Origin: Gnetum montanum
Taxonomy: Eukaryota; Streptophyta; Gnetopsida; Gnetales; Gnetaceae
Length of the DNA stretch: 64,000 bases
Reading direction: 5' to 3'
Assembly: GCA_015680685.1 (NCBI GenBank)
Contig: MNCI01014752.1
Span: forward strand, 194,322 to 258,321
Part shown: positions 21,501-32,334 of the stretch, piece after piece
How the letters are laid out: each line of letters begins with the position of its first letter
How positions within the stretch are numbered: position 1 is the stretch's first letter
Position numbers and translations under genes: made by a program
The notes under the pieces: model-generated
What the model was told of the DNA's origin: nothing
Database searches by the model: none
Seen by the model: the letters and a program-made list of their open reading frames with translations, nothing else

Positions 21501-23037
21501 TACTGAGGAGGGCATTTTTGGAGACGAAGAAGAGTCTCCCTTGAATAAAAACGATGTTGGTCTCTCAAAAGGGAAGGCACTAGCGCATGAAGAAGAGGTC
21601 TGTACAGACTTGACAGGGACCTTTGCCAAGGCTACCACCATCGTCTTGCATCAACAACAAGGGAGATCATAATCGGACGCTGGTAAGTTTGACAATGTGT
21701 CTGCCTTGTCATAGCCCATTTCGGCCATTGCTAATATGTTTAGTTATGTGACGGGCGCTACTGTTGATGCTGCAGGACCCCCTCCAACTCGTGTAGAATC
21801 ATGGGTCAAGATCCCTGATAAATTTATGTTCATGCAGGGAATCGTCGACGACATGATCAGCCACCTTCAGCAGGTGGACCCTGATGCAGGTAAGTAGTAG
21901 TGTTAGGTGCTCTCATGTTGCTATGCTAGAGTTTCTTGAGCTTGCTAATTTTGCTACGCTAATGCGGTTGCTACGCTCTTTGTGTCATGGTAGCCTTTCG
22001 GCTCAAATGTGACTCGGCATGGCCTTTGAAAGTTGCTGCCGTGCCTACATTCCCGCCTGAAGTGATCGAGGTATCTCGTCGCACATACGACGAGGCTTGA
22101 AAATACGCTTTGCACTCGGCACGCTCCTTGTGGAAGTGTAAGCGCGCCAACGAGGACTTGTGGAAGTGGGTCCAAAGAGCTGAGCAAAGGGAGGTTGACC
22201 TGAGTGTCGAGGTGAAGGATCTTAAGTTGAGGAATGAGTTCCTCATAGCCCATGACACTAATAATGAGGACTGGTGCACCACTGTAATAGACTATGCCAG
22301 ATTTCGGATAGTTACGCGTCAAAACGTTGAAGCCACCCTCGAAATAATAGAACAACGGATGCAAATGGACTTGTTAGCCCAGAAGTATCAGGATTTGAAA
22401 GACTTCAATGCCAAGGTTTACGAATGGGGGCAGTCCCAGAAGAATCACAAACACATGTATAAATTGGAAAATGCCACCCATTGTAAATTGTACAGAGACA
22501 CTGCTGTGGAGGCGTTTACGTATAAAGAATTCGTAAATGCCATTGACGCTTCTGAGGCGTATGGCAAGTTCAAAAAGCAGGTAAAGGTTACAGAATCTCC
22601 TGACTGGAAAGTGGACCTTCGCACAAGAGAGACCACAACCGTCTCCTTTTCTCTGGGACCACCAAGGTGGACAACTGCCGAAAGGGAGAGAGCTGCTGTG
22701 GACGCTGAACCAAGCAATAGGCATTGGGTGGACATCACGATAGAGGAGGTCTGGCGCCGCCTTGGGCTCGATTTAGACCAGATACCCTTCGAGACAGATG
22801 CAAGCCCTTCTCAGGTTAGTTGCTTTCTACTGTATTAATGCTTATGCTCTGTTGTAGCTTGCATGTGTTGCTTTAGTTGACTACTTCATTCCTACAATGT
22901 AGGCTCCAGATGAGGGCACAGGGCCCGTAGAGGGAAGGAATGAAGAATTGGCAGAGGACAACGTAGGGGAAGGCGATGCAAAAAGAAATGATGCAGAAAC
23001 AAATGGTGAAGATGATGCGAACAGTGACAACCCATGA
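18579..23037 (+). pseudogene. Multi-exon antisense gene inside the Tat element, unidentified protein
   Basis: Nine exons are proposed: 18579-18697, 19239-19523, 19634-19688, 19772-20049, 20147-21197, 21332-21682, 21776-21889, 21994-22814 and 22903-23037 (TGA). Every intron has GT...AG ends. Phases agree at introns 1, 3, 4, 5, 6, 7 and 8, and only intron 2 needs an indel. The product would be about 1,070 residues. It starts MAPKKEHTNLTLAKVEDV. Exon 4 holds YPHLFPIPYDQCKGLGWLDE. Exon 5 holds IYLIFHARAFPQLL and a helix-rich part. Exon 6 is acidic with a KKKRTPAAKARA nuclear-signal-like stretch, and the last exon is acidic and ends NSDNP. Isolated stops (in exons 1, 2, 4, 5, 6 and 8) mostly fit C-to-T change of Gln or Arg codons or G-to-A change of Trp, and one frameshift lies near 20400. 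I do not recognise the family. It could be a captured host gene or an element-specific antisense ORF. Confidence 0.7.
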
Positions 23038-23204
23038 CAACATGGGATTTTTTTTTGAAATTTTTGTAAACATATTTTGCAAACATTTTTTGAAAGAAAA
23101 TAGTTTTGAATAAAGCAAAGAGGATTTTGTGAAACAGAAATTGATTTTGCACTAACTTGTGCATTGTATATGTGCTGCGTTTTGGTGTAAAATTTCATGC
23201 TTTC

Positions 23205-23340
23205 ATGTGTTAGTTTTAGGCCATTTCAGGCCTTCGTGTAGCATAGTTTTAGGTTGTTTCGGGTCATAGTGTAGCAAAGTTTTAGATCGTTTCGGGCCAT
23301 AGCATAGCATAGTTTTAGGCCATTTTGGGCCACTACGTAG
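23205..23340 (+). repeat. Tandem array C downstream of the antisense gene (4 copies, about 44 bp)
   Basis: Four units of TAGTTTTAGGCCNTTTCGGG followed by CATAGYRTAGCA lie about 170 bp after the stop of the antisense gene. The unit resembles the core of arrays A and B (AGTTTAAGGTC then CGGAC) but is clearly a distinct variant. Confidence 0.75.
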
Positions 23341-23419
23341 GCATGCCAAAAGGATGTTAACAAAGTAAAAGGTGGTGAATGTACAAGGGATGGTGACTGG
23401 GCAGGAAGCAGTGGGGTTG

Positions 23420-24313
23420 CTACGCTATGCGTAGCTGCTTCTTGATCCATTGTGGGTTGAGCGAAACGTAAGGCTGATGTGTTTTTCCAGGGCCATCGTT
23501 CACATCATTGTCCCCCGCTTGGAAGGGTAACTCAGCCCACGCGCTTTCATTTTGGTAACCAGATTGTTGAGTTGATTCCCCCACGAGATCGTTAATGTGT
23601 GCGTAAGCATACATTTCATTCTTAGAGGTTACAACCTCTGAGCCCTGCTCCATGCCTATGTTATTAATTACCTATGCTACTACCTCGTCACCATGGATCA
23701 CCACCTCCCTACTTGCGTATGGTAGGTGGATTTCCTGATGAATGGGTGAAGAGACAACCCTAAGTTGTGCTAACCATGACCTCCCTAGAATCAGGTTAAA
23801 CCCGAACATTTCCTCGACCACGATGAACGTTGCATTTGTGGGGAACTGGTCCCCTGCCACGAAGTCTATGTGTACCATGCCTTTCACCATGACCCGCGCC
23901 CATTGAATGACCTTAGGCATGACGTCGTTGTGGGTTTGATCTGGTCGACCAAGCCCAACTTGTCCATAATAAGAAAGGGGATGACATTCGTGGCAGCCCC
24001 ATCATCAACGTGTACCCTTCAGATCCGATGTTGGCCAACTTGAATTGTGATGAATAGAGGTATCGTAGTCACCTAACCCCTTTCGGGATCTTCCCTAATG
24101 GCATCGTCATTGAAAGTTAGTTGAGACGATTATGGCTCTGTAGGCGTGGAGGGAAGCATGATCGAGTGGATCGCTTCCTCTTCCGCTAGCATGTCTTCGT
24201 TGACCGGAATCACTGTCAACATGCGGATTAGAGCCTCACAGTGTGGGACAGATGTCATGATTAGGTCGTATAGGCTCAATGTAATGTTTTTTTTGTTTTA
24301 GAGCTTACTTGAC
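23420..24313 (-). pseudogene. pro: Tat protease region, decayed
   Basis: The frame 23920-23672 encodes MPKVIQWARVMVKGMVHIDF, ATFIVVEEMFGFNLILGRSW and RVVSSPIHQEIHLPYAS. This is the C-terminal half of the Tat/Ogre aspartic protease, whose marker is NLILGRPWL followed by an S-x-x-HQ motif. The N-terminal half with the active-site Asp should lie at about 24200-23930, but that stretch has stops and I cannot show the DTG/DSG. The coding frame continues past the protease to 23420, then ends in array C. RT does not follow directly but lies 5.7 kb further on, beyond the antisense gene. Confidence 0.8.
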
Positions 24314-27141
24314 CTAAGTGAGGGCATCTAAGAGGTCTTGGCCACCCCCTTGTTTAACGCTTTCCTCTTCTTCTATTCGTCCCAGAAGACGAATTTCCCA
24401 AGGAGGGGCGATTTCAGATCTAGGTTCAGATCCTTTTTGGCAGGGCGGCGTGGATTGTACGGTTATAGCGACGTCCCTCTTTGGTGATGAGGGCGTAGAT
24501 GCAGGGGGTGGAGACATAGGTTTGGGAATACCTTGGATGGTGCTTCCTCTTGACGTCTCACTTGCAAAATGTACTTCTCGTTTTTTAGGACGAGAAGGTT
24601 GTTCAACTGTCTTGTGTGGGACAGGGGCTATTGAATGGACCAGCCCCATGATGATAAACGGAGCTAATGGTGTTAGCAAGCAGAGTCGCGTGGCTTCGCT
24701 AACAGATGGCATGGGGGTGGATGCCCGTGGAGGGACTCTCAGGACAAACGACTGTTGCAGGCTTCGGCCAATAGCTGGTGGTGCTGGTGCGCTACGCTGA
24801 GGCACACAGACCATGAATGGCTGCTAGGGTGGCCTAGGATCACTGTCAATACCGATGACATTGATAATGTAACCGACATTGTTGGCGTTGAGGGGGTTTG
24901 TGTAGACATGCATAGATTGGTTCTCAGGGCATATTGGGTTGCTTTTGTCCAACACCAGTTTTCCCTGATCGATCAATCTCTAGATGTCATCCTGCAATGC
25001 TAGACAATAATCTGTGTTGTGACCACACTGTTGGTGATAGTCACAAAACCTATCTAGCCTGAAACCCTTAGGAATTGGGGGCTCATTGGGCAGGGCCAAA
25101 GAGAGGTTCCTAAGGAGCTCGCAGTAGTGTTGATGTCTCTGGATTTCTTCTTTTGACATTTTCTTATGTTGGATGTGCCCCATTGCCAATAGCTACTTCA
25201 GGAGTTCCGAAGGCTTGAGAGGCAATGAGGTGTACTTTGAGCAATTTTTACGCTCAAAGTTCGATTTGGGTTGTGCAGATGTCTCAGGTGCGGGTACTGG
25301 AGGTTGTGGTGCATTGCTCTGCTTGGGCATGGGGTTGACTATGGGTACGGCCAATTTTCTGTTGTTCTTGTTACCATTGTTACTAGGTTTGGGCCTGACC
25401 TTAGTCACCACAGTGGCCACTGTGGTTGTTGGGGCCTTACCCTTATCCTTCTTTGTGAAGGTGTTTTTGTAAGTGATGTAGGCTGGGTCTTTGCTTGCCT
25501 CGGCCATGTCCTGTATGCTCTTAGTCTGAGCAAAGGCTTGACTAAGAGTGCGAGGGACGAGGTAGTACATTTTAGACTTGATAAAGTCATTCACTGCATC
25601 CTTAAAGATGACCAGCAAGTGGGCCTCCGCGATGGGCTCGCGGATTTCGTTAAGGGTTGCGCTCCAATGTTGGATGAACCTTTAGACTGGTTTTAGAGGA
25701 TCCTACTTCACGCTCATCAACTGGCCCAGCGTGGTTTCTGCCTTCAGGTTATACTTGAAGTGTATCATGAACTAGGTCAGAAGCTCCTCTAGAGTTGAAA
25801 TGGATGAGCGTGGCAACACGTGGTACCAATCCAAGGCTTTCTTGGCTAGGGACATAGCAAAGACACGAGTAATTGTATGAAGCCATTGTTGCAATAGGAG
25901 GGATTTAGATCTAAAGATAACAAGATGCGCATTGGGATCTCCCTCCTGGTAAAAGTCCATGACTTGTACCATGTCAGACCCAACAACTTTGAGGCATTTT
26001 ATTTCCTCGGTGAGGGTTTGGATAAGCTGGAACGCTACGACGGTGTGGATGGTTGGGGAATTGCTGAGATAGCTCCCATTTGTGGAATGGCAGGGGTGGT
26101 AGCATGACCCATCAGCGATACCGTTGGGGTAACCCCCGCGAATGGTGCTGCTTGTGCTGTCCACCACCCGGCAGGTGGTGCTGTTGGAGTAGCAATCGCT
26201 GTTTGAGTTGCCAGATAGACTACTTGTGTCACCGGCAGAATAGACCATAGCCCCGTGTTGGGCTGTACCGTTTTCGAGGTTTGGTAGGTTTGAGGGCGAA
26301 CATAATGAGACATCTACGATGGTTGTGGAATAGGCGAAGAAGTGAATGGGGTCCATCATGTAAACGGGCCCGGGCTCGCCACTGTGGGTGGAACAAATGT
26401 GAACGTAGGAATTGAAACAGAAGTCGCGTATCATTGTAAAGTAGGTACAACATGAGCATGCGGTAGGGTAGCCGTGATTGGTGTGTGATGCGCTACAAGA
26501 ATGGACTGATGAACAGTTTGTGGAGGCATAGTTGCTACAAATGAAACAGGGGAATAAGGGTGTTGACATGCCTGGAAGGTGACATGGCTACCCATTGCGG
26601 TTGTAGTTGTAGGCTGCGAGAGCGTAGGTGTGATGACAAGGGGAGCGGTGATAGACAACAGATTGGCCCAGAAGGACTGGGTAGGAGGGACAAGAACACG
26701 GTTGGTTTGACCTTTGGATTGGGAATCGAGTTCCTCCTGTCCATCCTAGAAGGCGTCATCCTGGTTAAATGCTGTGTTCTGTTGCTCCCTAAGCCTAGCC
26801 AATTGGATTAGCTGGTTTAGAAGCCTTTGATTTTCCTGTGTCAAAGGTATGAAAATGTCGGGAGTGGGAACAAACTCCTTTTCGTCGCAGTAAGCAAACT
26901 CGAAGCTACATTTGCCTTTGAACTCGTGTACATCCAAAGGCAGGTTTGCCTGAACCTTTGCGCAAAGGAAGTTATAACGCTCATGTTGCTGGGTCAAGCC
27001 CTCAGGTCCTTGATTTTGGATCCTGAGGGATTGACGTGTTTCTAGCATTGGGTTCAGTGGTTGTTCGGCACTAGTGATGCCTTGAACTGTGATGGGAACT
27101 TCAACATTGAATGTGTTAGCAACGGTAGTTGCGAAAGTCAT
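24314..27141 (-). pseudogene. gag: Tat gag, decayed
   Basis: The likely start is the ATG at 27141 (MTFATTVANTFNVEVPIT). Next comes a charged region with LTQENQRLLNQLIQLARLRE, then a long Pro/Thr/Val-rich linker (26650-26030) with stops and frame changes. The capsid core follows, with VMDFYQEGDPNAHLVIFRSK, LAKKALDWYHVLPRSSI and LVIFKDAVNDFIKSKMYYLV. Near 25050 stands the zinc-finger-like RFCDYHQQCGHNTDYCLALQ, which matches the Tat gag pattern CDFHxxxGHxTxxC. A proline-rich tail runs to 24314. The order and motifs fit Tat gag; at least five stops or shifts break it. Confidence 0.88.
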
Positions 27142-27246
27142 TGTTACTAAGCTAGGCAATTTTGCAAATAGAAAAAGCAAAGGAATTAGGAAGCTAAACA
27201 GTTTTGAGAACAAGAAGAGCAAAGAAGTTGGCGAGCAATCAAAAAG

Positions 27247-27560
27247 GGCTTTATGTCTTGCCGGGCTCTCAAGGAATCGTCGAGGCGACTGATCTGTACC
27301 ACACAATGCGTAAACAACCACAAAAGGGTGTCATGTTTATACTAGTGCGCGATAGGGTACAAAATGCGTGCAAGACTACCGTGAAACAGGAAAGTCAACT
27401 CCTAATCAGAGGCTTTATGTCCTGTAGGATTCCCGAGGAACCGTCGAGGCGACCGATCTACACCGCACGATGCATAAACAACCACAGACGGGTGTCAAGT
27501 TTACGCTAATGTGTATGAGGGTGCAGAAAGCTTACAGGACTACCATGACATGTGGAAAAG
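27247..27560. repeat. 164-bp tandem duplication in the Tat leader
   Basis: GGCTTTATGTC begins at 27247 and again at 27411. Both units contain GTCGAGGCGACYGATC, a run like AACAACCACA, and a final ACTACC. The copies are diverged by many transitions. They sit between the primer site and gag, where packaging and dimer signals of retroelements normally lie. Confidence 0.8.
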
Positions 27561-27571
27561 GCACCAAAGGG

Positions 27572-27588
27572 CCCTCCTTCTAGCACCA
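27572..27588 (-). other. Candidate primer binding site of the Tat element
   Basis: On the minus strand TGGTGCTAGAAGGAGGG starts seven bases after the LTR end (CTACA). TGG is the required complement of a tRNA CCA end. I cannot name the matching tRNA from memory. Confidence 0.45.
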
Positions 27589-27595
27589 GAAAAAC

Positions 27596-28230
27596 TGTAG
27601 CGATCAAAAACATCGGCAGCTAGAAGGACACTAAGAGGTTGTTGGCCGTTGAGAGTCTTAACCCCATTTCCACGAGAGGGCCGTGCTAGATGGGACGGAA
27701 ACGGGGTGGCCTGAACGGTTTGGTCGATCAGACAGGAACTTAGTTGGTGTTAATATAACCTTTTGCAATGTGTAATTTGAAAACGAAACTAATAGCGCGA
27801 AGTAATGCTTAAATGTAAAAGAGGCAGAAAATAGTGTAAAATGCAATAATAAGCAGGAGACAAAGTAAAATACAGTTAGAAAAATGCACCACTTTGAAGC
27901 TACGACTTCGCTCTGTCAAGATGGATACAATCGATTGCACAATGCTGAGAAGTGCAGAGATCCTAAGAGTAACCAAGACATATAGAGCAAGGCGGCTATG
28001 TGCTTGGACACGGGCTCAGGCATTAATGATGCGGAGTGCTACCAAGGTGGTAGAAAAGAGCAGAACCAAATGCCAACTGAGAATACTAACTATTTACAAT
28101 GTCAAAACAGGAAGCTTACAATGCTCAAGGTCACAGTGCTAACTTTTTGCTTGTCAACCAACAAAATTGTTAGCCGACCAGATTGCTTAGAAAGCCGAGA
28201 TCGGGGACTGAAAAGTTTGAAAAAAGGTTT
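27596..28230 (-). repeat. 5' LTR of the Tat element, truncated
   Basis: It matches 11198-11830 of the 3' LTR from TGTAGCGATC to AAAAAAGGTTT, then stops abruptly. About 1 kb of LTR, which would be U3 in the element's orientation, is missing, and E1 sequence begins at 28231. Confidence 0.9.
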
Positions 28231-28594
28231 ATGCAACAGAGTGCTCATACAACAATGGACTGGATTTGGAGGAAACACTTAGGATGAACTAGTTTTGGAA
28301 CAGTTATGCAAGGAACAAGATTGATGGTGCAGTTACGGATGAACAACGGAAGGCGCAATCCTGGCATCGGTAGCAACACGTCTTCTTCTTTTCTTCTCTC
28401 TCAACTACCAAATAAGGCTGGATGTCAAATGTATATAGTGTTCACTCTTGTGGTCATGAACACTAATATTGCCATGTACTGTAATGATGATTCGTTCACG
28501 TGTCACCCCATTCACCATTAGTGTCATTCAAGCCAATAATCTCATACCTTCCCAATATTTTGTAAGGAACTCAAGGACAAGTTTTCATTTAGTC
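28231..28594 (+). other. E1 3' noncoding remnant
   Basis: This resembles E2 at about 49045-49430 (GCTCATACAACAATGGACTGG against GATCATACACACAATGGATTGG, and CTCTCAACTACCAAATAA). About 1.5 kb of E1 that should precede it, by comparison with E2 47500-49045, is missing. Confidence 0.8.
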
Positions 28595-28603
28595 ATGGGG
28601 GTA
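28595..28603 (+). other. E1 polypurine tract
   Basis: ATTTAGTCATGGGGGTA ends immediately at TGATGAG of the 3' LTR. The same motif precedes the E2 3' LTR (49431-49441), and a variant occurs in E4 (57431-57444). Confidence 0.85.
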
Positions 28604-29383
28604 TGATGAGCCACGATATCGCGTACGTGATATCCCGTCCTGCCTCATCTTCTATAAATAAGAGGTGGCACCCTTTGTTCCCGATAGTCAGACTTAGGCC
28701 CTTAGCCAAACTCTTGCAGTTTTACCATTCTAGAGTTAGAATAATTTCTATGTGCTTGTAGTAGGAGTTGTAGAGTGAACGGATCTTTATTCGAGCAAAT
28801 TGTACCTGAGAACACATTTGTGTACGACAATAAAGATGAACTTTATGATAAACCTTGCAGCATATGGATTAAGCTAATTAGTAATTAATTATTGTTGAAT
28901 GTTTAATTCTTTCCTAGTTAATTAATCTCTCTCTCAACCTTTGACTCTCTTAGTTAAGTATATTTAGTATGACCGCTTCGAGCATGCATGTAGCGCTTGG
29001 TAACCTAGTAACAACTAGCGTTTGGTAATCTCAGCAGCGTTGCACTAGTTCAGGATGTGTATGGCAAGCGGGAATGGATACTGGTGTTAGGAACAATTAG
29101 AACTTAGTTAGCGAATAGTTAATGTAAGTTAGTCACTTAGTTCTCTTTACCTTCCCTTATTAGCATAAGACATAAAAAAGATAAAGCTATAAAAAATCAT
29201 ATACCTCAAGCTTACTTAATCATACAATCGTGACAATACAAGTAAGTTTGGGAAGACAATGATTGATTAACCCTGAGTGTTCCATTAAGGCGCGTAAGCA
29301 CTTAATCCTTGGAGTTCGACCAGATTGCACGTGAAATGCTTGTATTCATATGGTTGAGTGTAGGGGTACCTCGCCACTCATCA
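28604..29383 (+). repeat. E1 3' LTR
   Basis: It starts TGATGAGCCACGATATCGCG and ends CGCCACTCATCA. It is homologous to 6763-7562 along its whole length, with one small deletion in the U3 part. Confidence 0.95.
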
Positions 29384-29388
29384 GTTCA
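29384..29388. repeat. Target site duplication (right) of E1
   Basis: GTTCA matches 6758-6762 exactly. Confidence 0.95.
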
Positions 29389-31458
29389 CATCATAATGGA
29401 GAGAGTTATAACACATAGGTTTGTTTATCTTTTATGTTAAGGAAAAAAGTAGTTACTACCTTACACTAGTCGTTCTAGGTGAGTGTTCACCTATGAAAAT
29501 CTACTAGTAGTTTCTCCATTTTAAGGCATTCTAAATTTGTCATAAAGTATGATGGCAAAAAAAAAGAAAAAAAAAGAGGGGTTAGAATAAATCTGAAATT
29601 CTAATCATCAACAAAGTTCATTGACGTGAGGATATCACAATGTTCTCTCTTAACCTAAGGCAATTTCAATCTTTTGAATTTCTTTAATTGAAAGGTAGAA
29701 TCATGGAGAATAAAATATTAGTCATAAAAAATAAATCTTTTCTTTTTCCTAGCTAAAACAGAAGATAAAGCAGTCTTTGATATCTATTTTTCTTGAACAA
29801 AAAATAATTGATCTCTTTCTTTTTAAGGAAATATAGGTGAGAAAGAACAAACCTTTAAAGCTGAGTATTCATCATAATTAATTAATTTTTTAATAGAATC
29901 AAGAAACAGTCAATAGAGGGCAACAATTGTGAAAGAAAAGGTAGTAGTCTCTAAACTAGGGACAATCATCATCAAAGAACTAAACTTCTTATTTTAAGCA
30001 AATAAACATGTAAACTACATGAGCTTAATTGCAAAATGAAAGGATAGACAAAAACTAAAATGTACTAAGCTTGAATGTCATGATGGATGAACATGGTGCC
30101 AAATTTTAAAATTTTCATTATTAAATTTTCCAACCTCACATGTTTTCTAGTTGAAAGAAATGTAGGACCATTTAATAATGAATTAGGACATGAAAACTCT
30201 TTTCTAAACCTCTCAAAAATTGACCACAAAATTGCTCAACAAAACATAAGATGCATACTTCACAAAGACACTAAAAATCAGCCATATGTATAGCTTCTTT
30301 TTATTTTTAAATGAGTAATCAATGGACCTATTGGCCATTTAGTTATCACATACCAAGTCCATTTAACCCTTCAACATCTTGTAGCCCATATAAGAAGAAT
30401 ACTAGGGTTGGATAAAATGCTAAGGGTTAAGCACCTCTAAGAACTAAGCCCTTGTAGCCTACACAAGAAGAGATTGTTAACTTTGGATAGAATGATGAGA
30501 GAACATTCCTTAAGAATGATCACAAAAATATGAAATACCAAGTGCACACAACTCAAAGAAAATGCTAACTCATAAGCCTAATTCATGCATGTCAAATTAG
30601 ATCCCAGACTTATGAAAGATCCCATGCATGACTCATAACTTACAAGAAATTCTACATGCCCTTATAAAATAATCCTCATTTGTCCAAGCCAATACAACAA
30701 CAAACATCCACTAAAAATTTATATATAGAAAAAATTTGGAATATACATCTCTAGTAATGAGTTTGACCAATTTAGGAAGGGAGAATACACTTCAAGCTTA
30801 AGTTGTTATGCAATCGGTTGCCTAAATAATCAGCTTCAAATTGCAAGTTTAGGGTTCAACCAAAACTCTTCCACAAAACTAGAAAACATAATTCTTAAGA
30901 ATTAGTTACAAAAGCCTCCAACACTAGTAGCAAAGCTGGCTTTTTATGCTTTTACAAAATCTTAGAAAGATCACTATCATAGCCTCCATGCTTAGCCCAA
31001 AAGACAAGGTAGAAGCAACCGTACATAATCTTATCTCCCTCTCTCTCCTCTACTCCTAACATCTCAACCTAACATAGTCTCCTCTACTCCTCAACCTAAC
31101 CTTACACTTAAGAAAGCCACATGGCCCTAATTAAATGAGTCCTTTGTCCCTTTTCTAGCCATTAACATGAAGTGGACAATCAACATATTTAAAAAAAGGT
31201 GTTGAACTTTTAAAAAAATATTAATAATAAGCATAGAAAATTTAGAGTACATCACAAGCTTGATACTAAGTAGACATCATTGAAAAAAATATATGGATTA
31301 AAAAAACTTTCCAATTTTAAAATTGTTTATTCAAGATGTCATCATAGCATGTCATTAAGTATACATCATGATCCTGCATTGACTTTTCTTATTGTTGGCA
31401 ACCATTTGGGACTACTAATGTTGGCCTTCAACTCTCGCGACTAGGGTCATGGGAAACG
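29389..31458. other. AT-rich noncoding sequence
   Basis: I see no gene, RNA or repeat I can support. It continues the pre-insertion sequence left of E1. A 68-codon frame near 30087 has no recognisable features. Confidence 0.6.
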
Positions 31459-31463
31459 AAGGT

Positions 31464-32329
31464 TGATGAATCATGATTCATTAGGCTCCGATATTAGACC
31501 CACGATATCAGATCCATGATATCAGGTACGCGATATTGTGACCTAAATAATGATATCAGATACACGGTATCGTGACTCTTGTGCAGGCCTATAAATACAC
31601 CTTGAGGCACACGAGAGAGGTAGTAGTTTTTTAGTTAGTAGTTCAGTTAGTTAGTTTTCATTTTTGTTCTTTTCAACCCTTTCTTTTAGTGCATGCCCGC
31701 AGTGTGATGATTGTAATTGTACGACACCTTTATTCGAGTGTGACGTACTTGGACATGCACATGACCGGAAATAAAGATCGAGATTACTTCATCATTGCAG
31801 CATTCACTTTAATTATTTAATTATTTTCTTAATTAATACTTCTTCACCCTCAACTCCTATTAAACATTGAATGAGTACAACTTAATCATGAACATTTAAG
31901 TGTGACTACTTGGTATCCTAGTAGCGTACCTAGGATATGCACTTGGTAATCCCAGTGGTAGTCATACATGAAGTCCAAGATGTATACGAATGATTAAGGA
32001 ATGGATGCTTATCGCACTTAGGCTAGTTTGGACTCTCTCTTCCCATCACCTCTTAGTTTAACTCTCTCCCCCTTTTCCTCCTAGCTTAGCTAAGATTATT
32101 TTCCATTGTCTCTAGGAGTAGCATTAGTTTAGGAACACATCATACACCTCACTCTGGACTAAACCATACGTAACAAAGCAAATATTAGTTTAGGTGGGAA
32201 GACAACGAATTGCGATAAGCAAGTAACTATCTAAATACCACATCCAGTTCGCCTGCGGAGTTCGACCGGATTGTGCGTGAAACGCTTGTATTCGTATGGT
32301 TGAGTGTAGGGGTACCTTGCCACTCATCA
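31464..32329 (+). mobile_element. Solo LTR of the E1/E2/E4 family
   Basis: It starts TGATGAATCATGATTC and ends GCCACTCATCA, with AAGGT on both sides (31459-31463 and 32330-32334). The U3 has at least five GATATC or CGATAT motifs before TATAAATACAC (near 31591). R-U5 matches E1 (ATTCGAGTG, AATAAAGATCGAGATTAC, GTTCGACCGGATTGTGCGTG). No internal domain follows. The usual origin is recombination between the two LTRs of a full element. Confidence 0.93.
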
Positions 32330-32334
32330 AAGGT

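Larger units (their letters stand above)
11198..28230 (-). mobile_element. Tat/Ogre-type Ty3/Gypsy element nested in E1, carrying an antisense gene
   Basis: The element reads on the minus strand: truncated 5' LTR (28230-27596), leader, gag-protease (27141-23420), a 5.7-kb block with an antisense multi-exon gene, RT-RNase H-aRNase H-integrase (17740-14289), a tandem array, and the 3' LTR (12851-11198). The second, archaeal-like RNase H after the normal one marks the Tat lineage (Tat, Ogre, Retand and others). The separation of the protease and RT blocks resembles Ogre, where an intron lies at that point. The left end is TGTAGCGATC after TGAGG of E1. The right end is lost: the 5' LTR stops at about 28230 and E1 resumes there after a deletion, so no TSD can be seen. 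All ORFs have stops or frameshifts. Confidence 0.92.
6763..29383 (+). mobile_element. E1: Ty3/Gypsy LTR retrotransposon, internally deleted, carrying a nested Tat element
   Basis: The ends are defined by two LTRs (6763-7562 and 28604-29383), both TGATGAG...ACTNATCA, flanked by GTTCA. A tRNA-Asp-type primer site and a purine tract adjoin the LTRs. E1 holds gag and protease, then a direct join to the last integrase-side codons, so RT, RNase H and most of integrase are missing. A Tat-type element is inserted near 11198 on the opposite strand. E1 is closely related to E2 and E4 in this window, and its gag layout and primer site fit the Athila/Tat side of plant Gypsy elements. By eye the two LTRs differ at about 17 of 230 bases in the R-U5 part, so the insertion is not recent. 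Confidence 0.93.

Noticed and set aside
22873-23198. Minus-strand frames of 80-105 codons opposite the last exon of the antisense gene
   Set aside because: They overlap an acidic coding exon and a T-rich 3' region, give no known motif, and are not part of the Tat polyprotein.
24318-25003. Plus-strand frames of 160 and 82 codons opposite Tat gag
   Set aside because: They mirror the proline-rich gag tail. The minus strand carries the motif evidence.
30087-30293. 68-codon frame in AT-rich DNA
   Set aside because: No splice context, no motif, and codon use like random AT-rich sequence.
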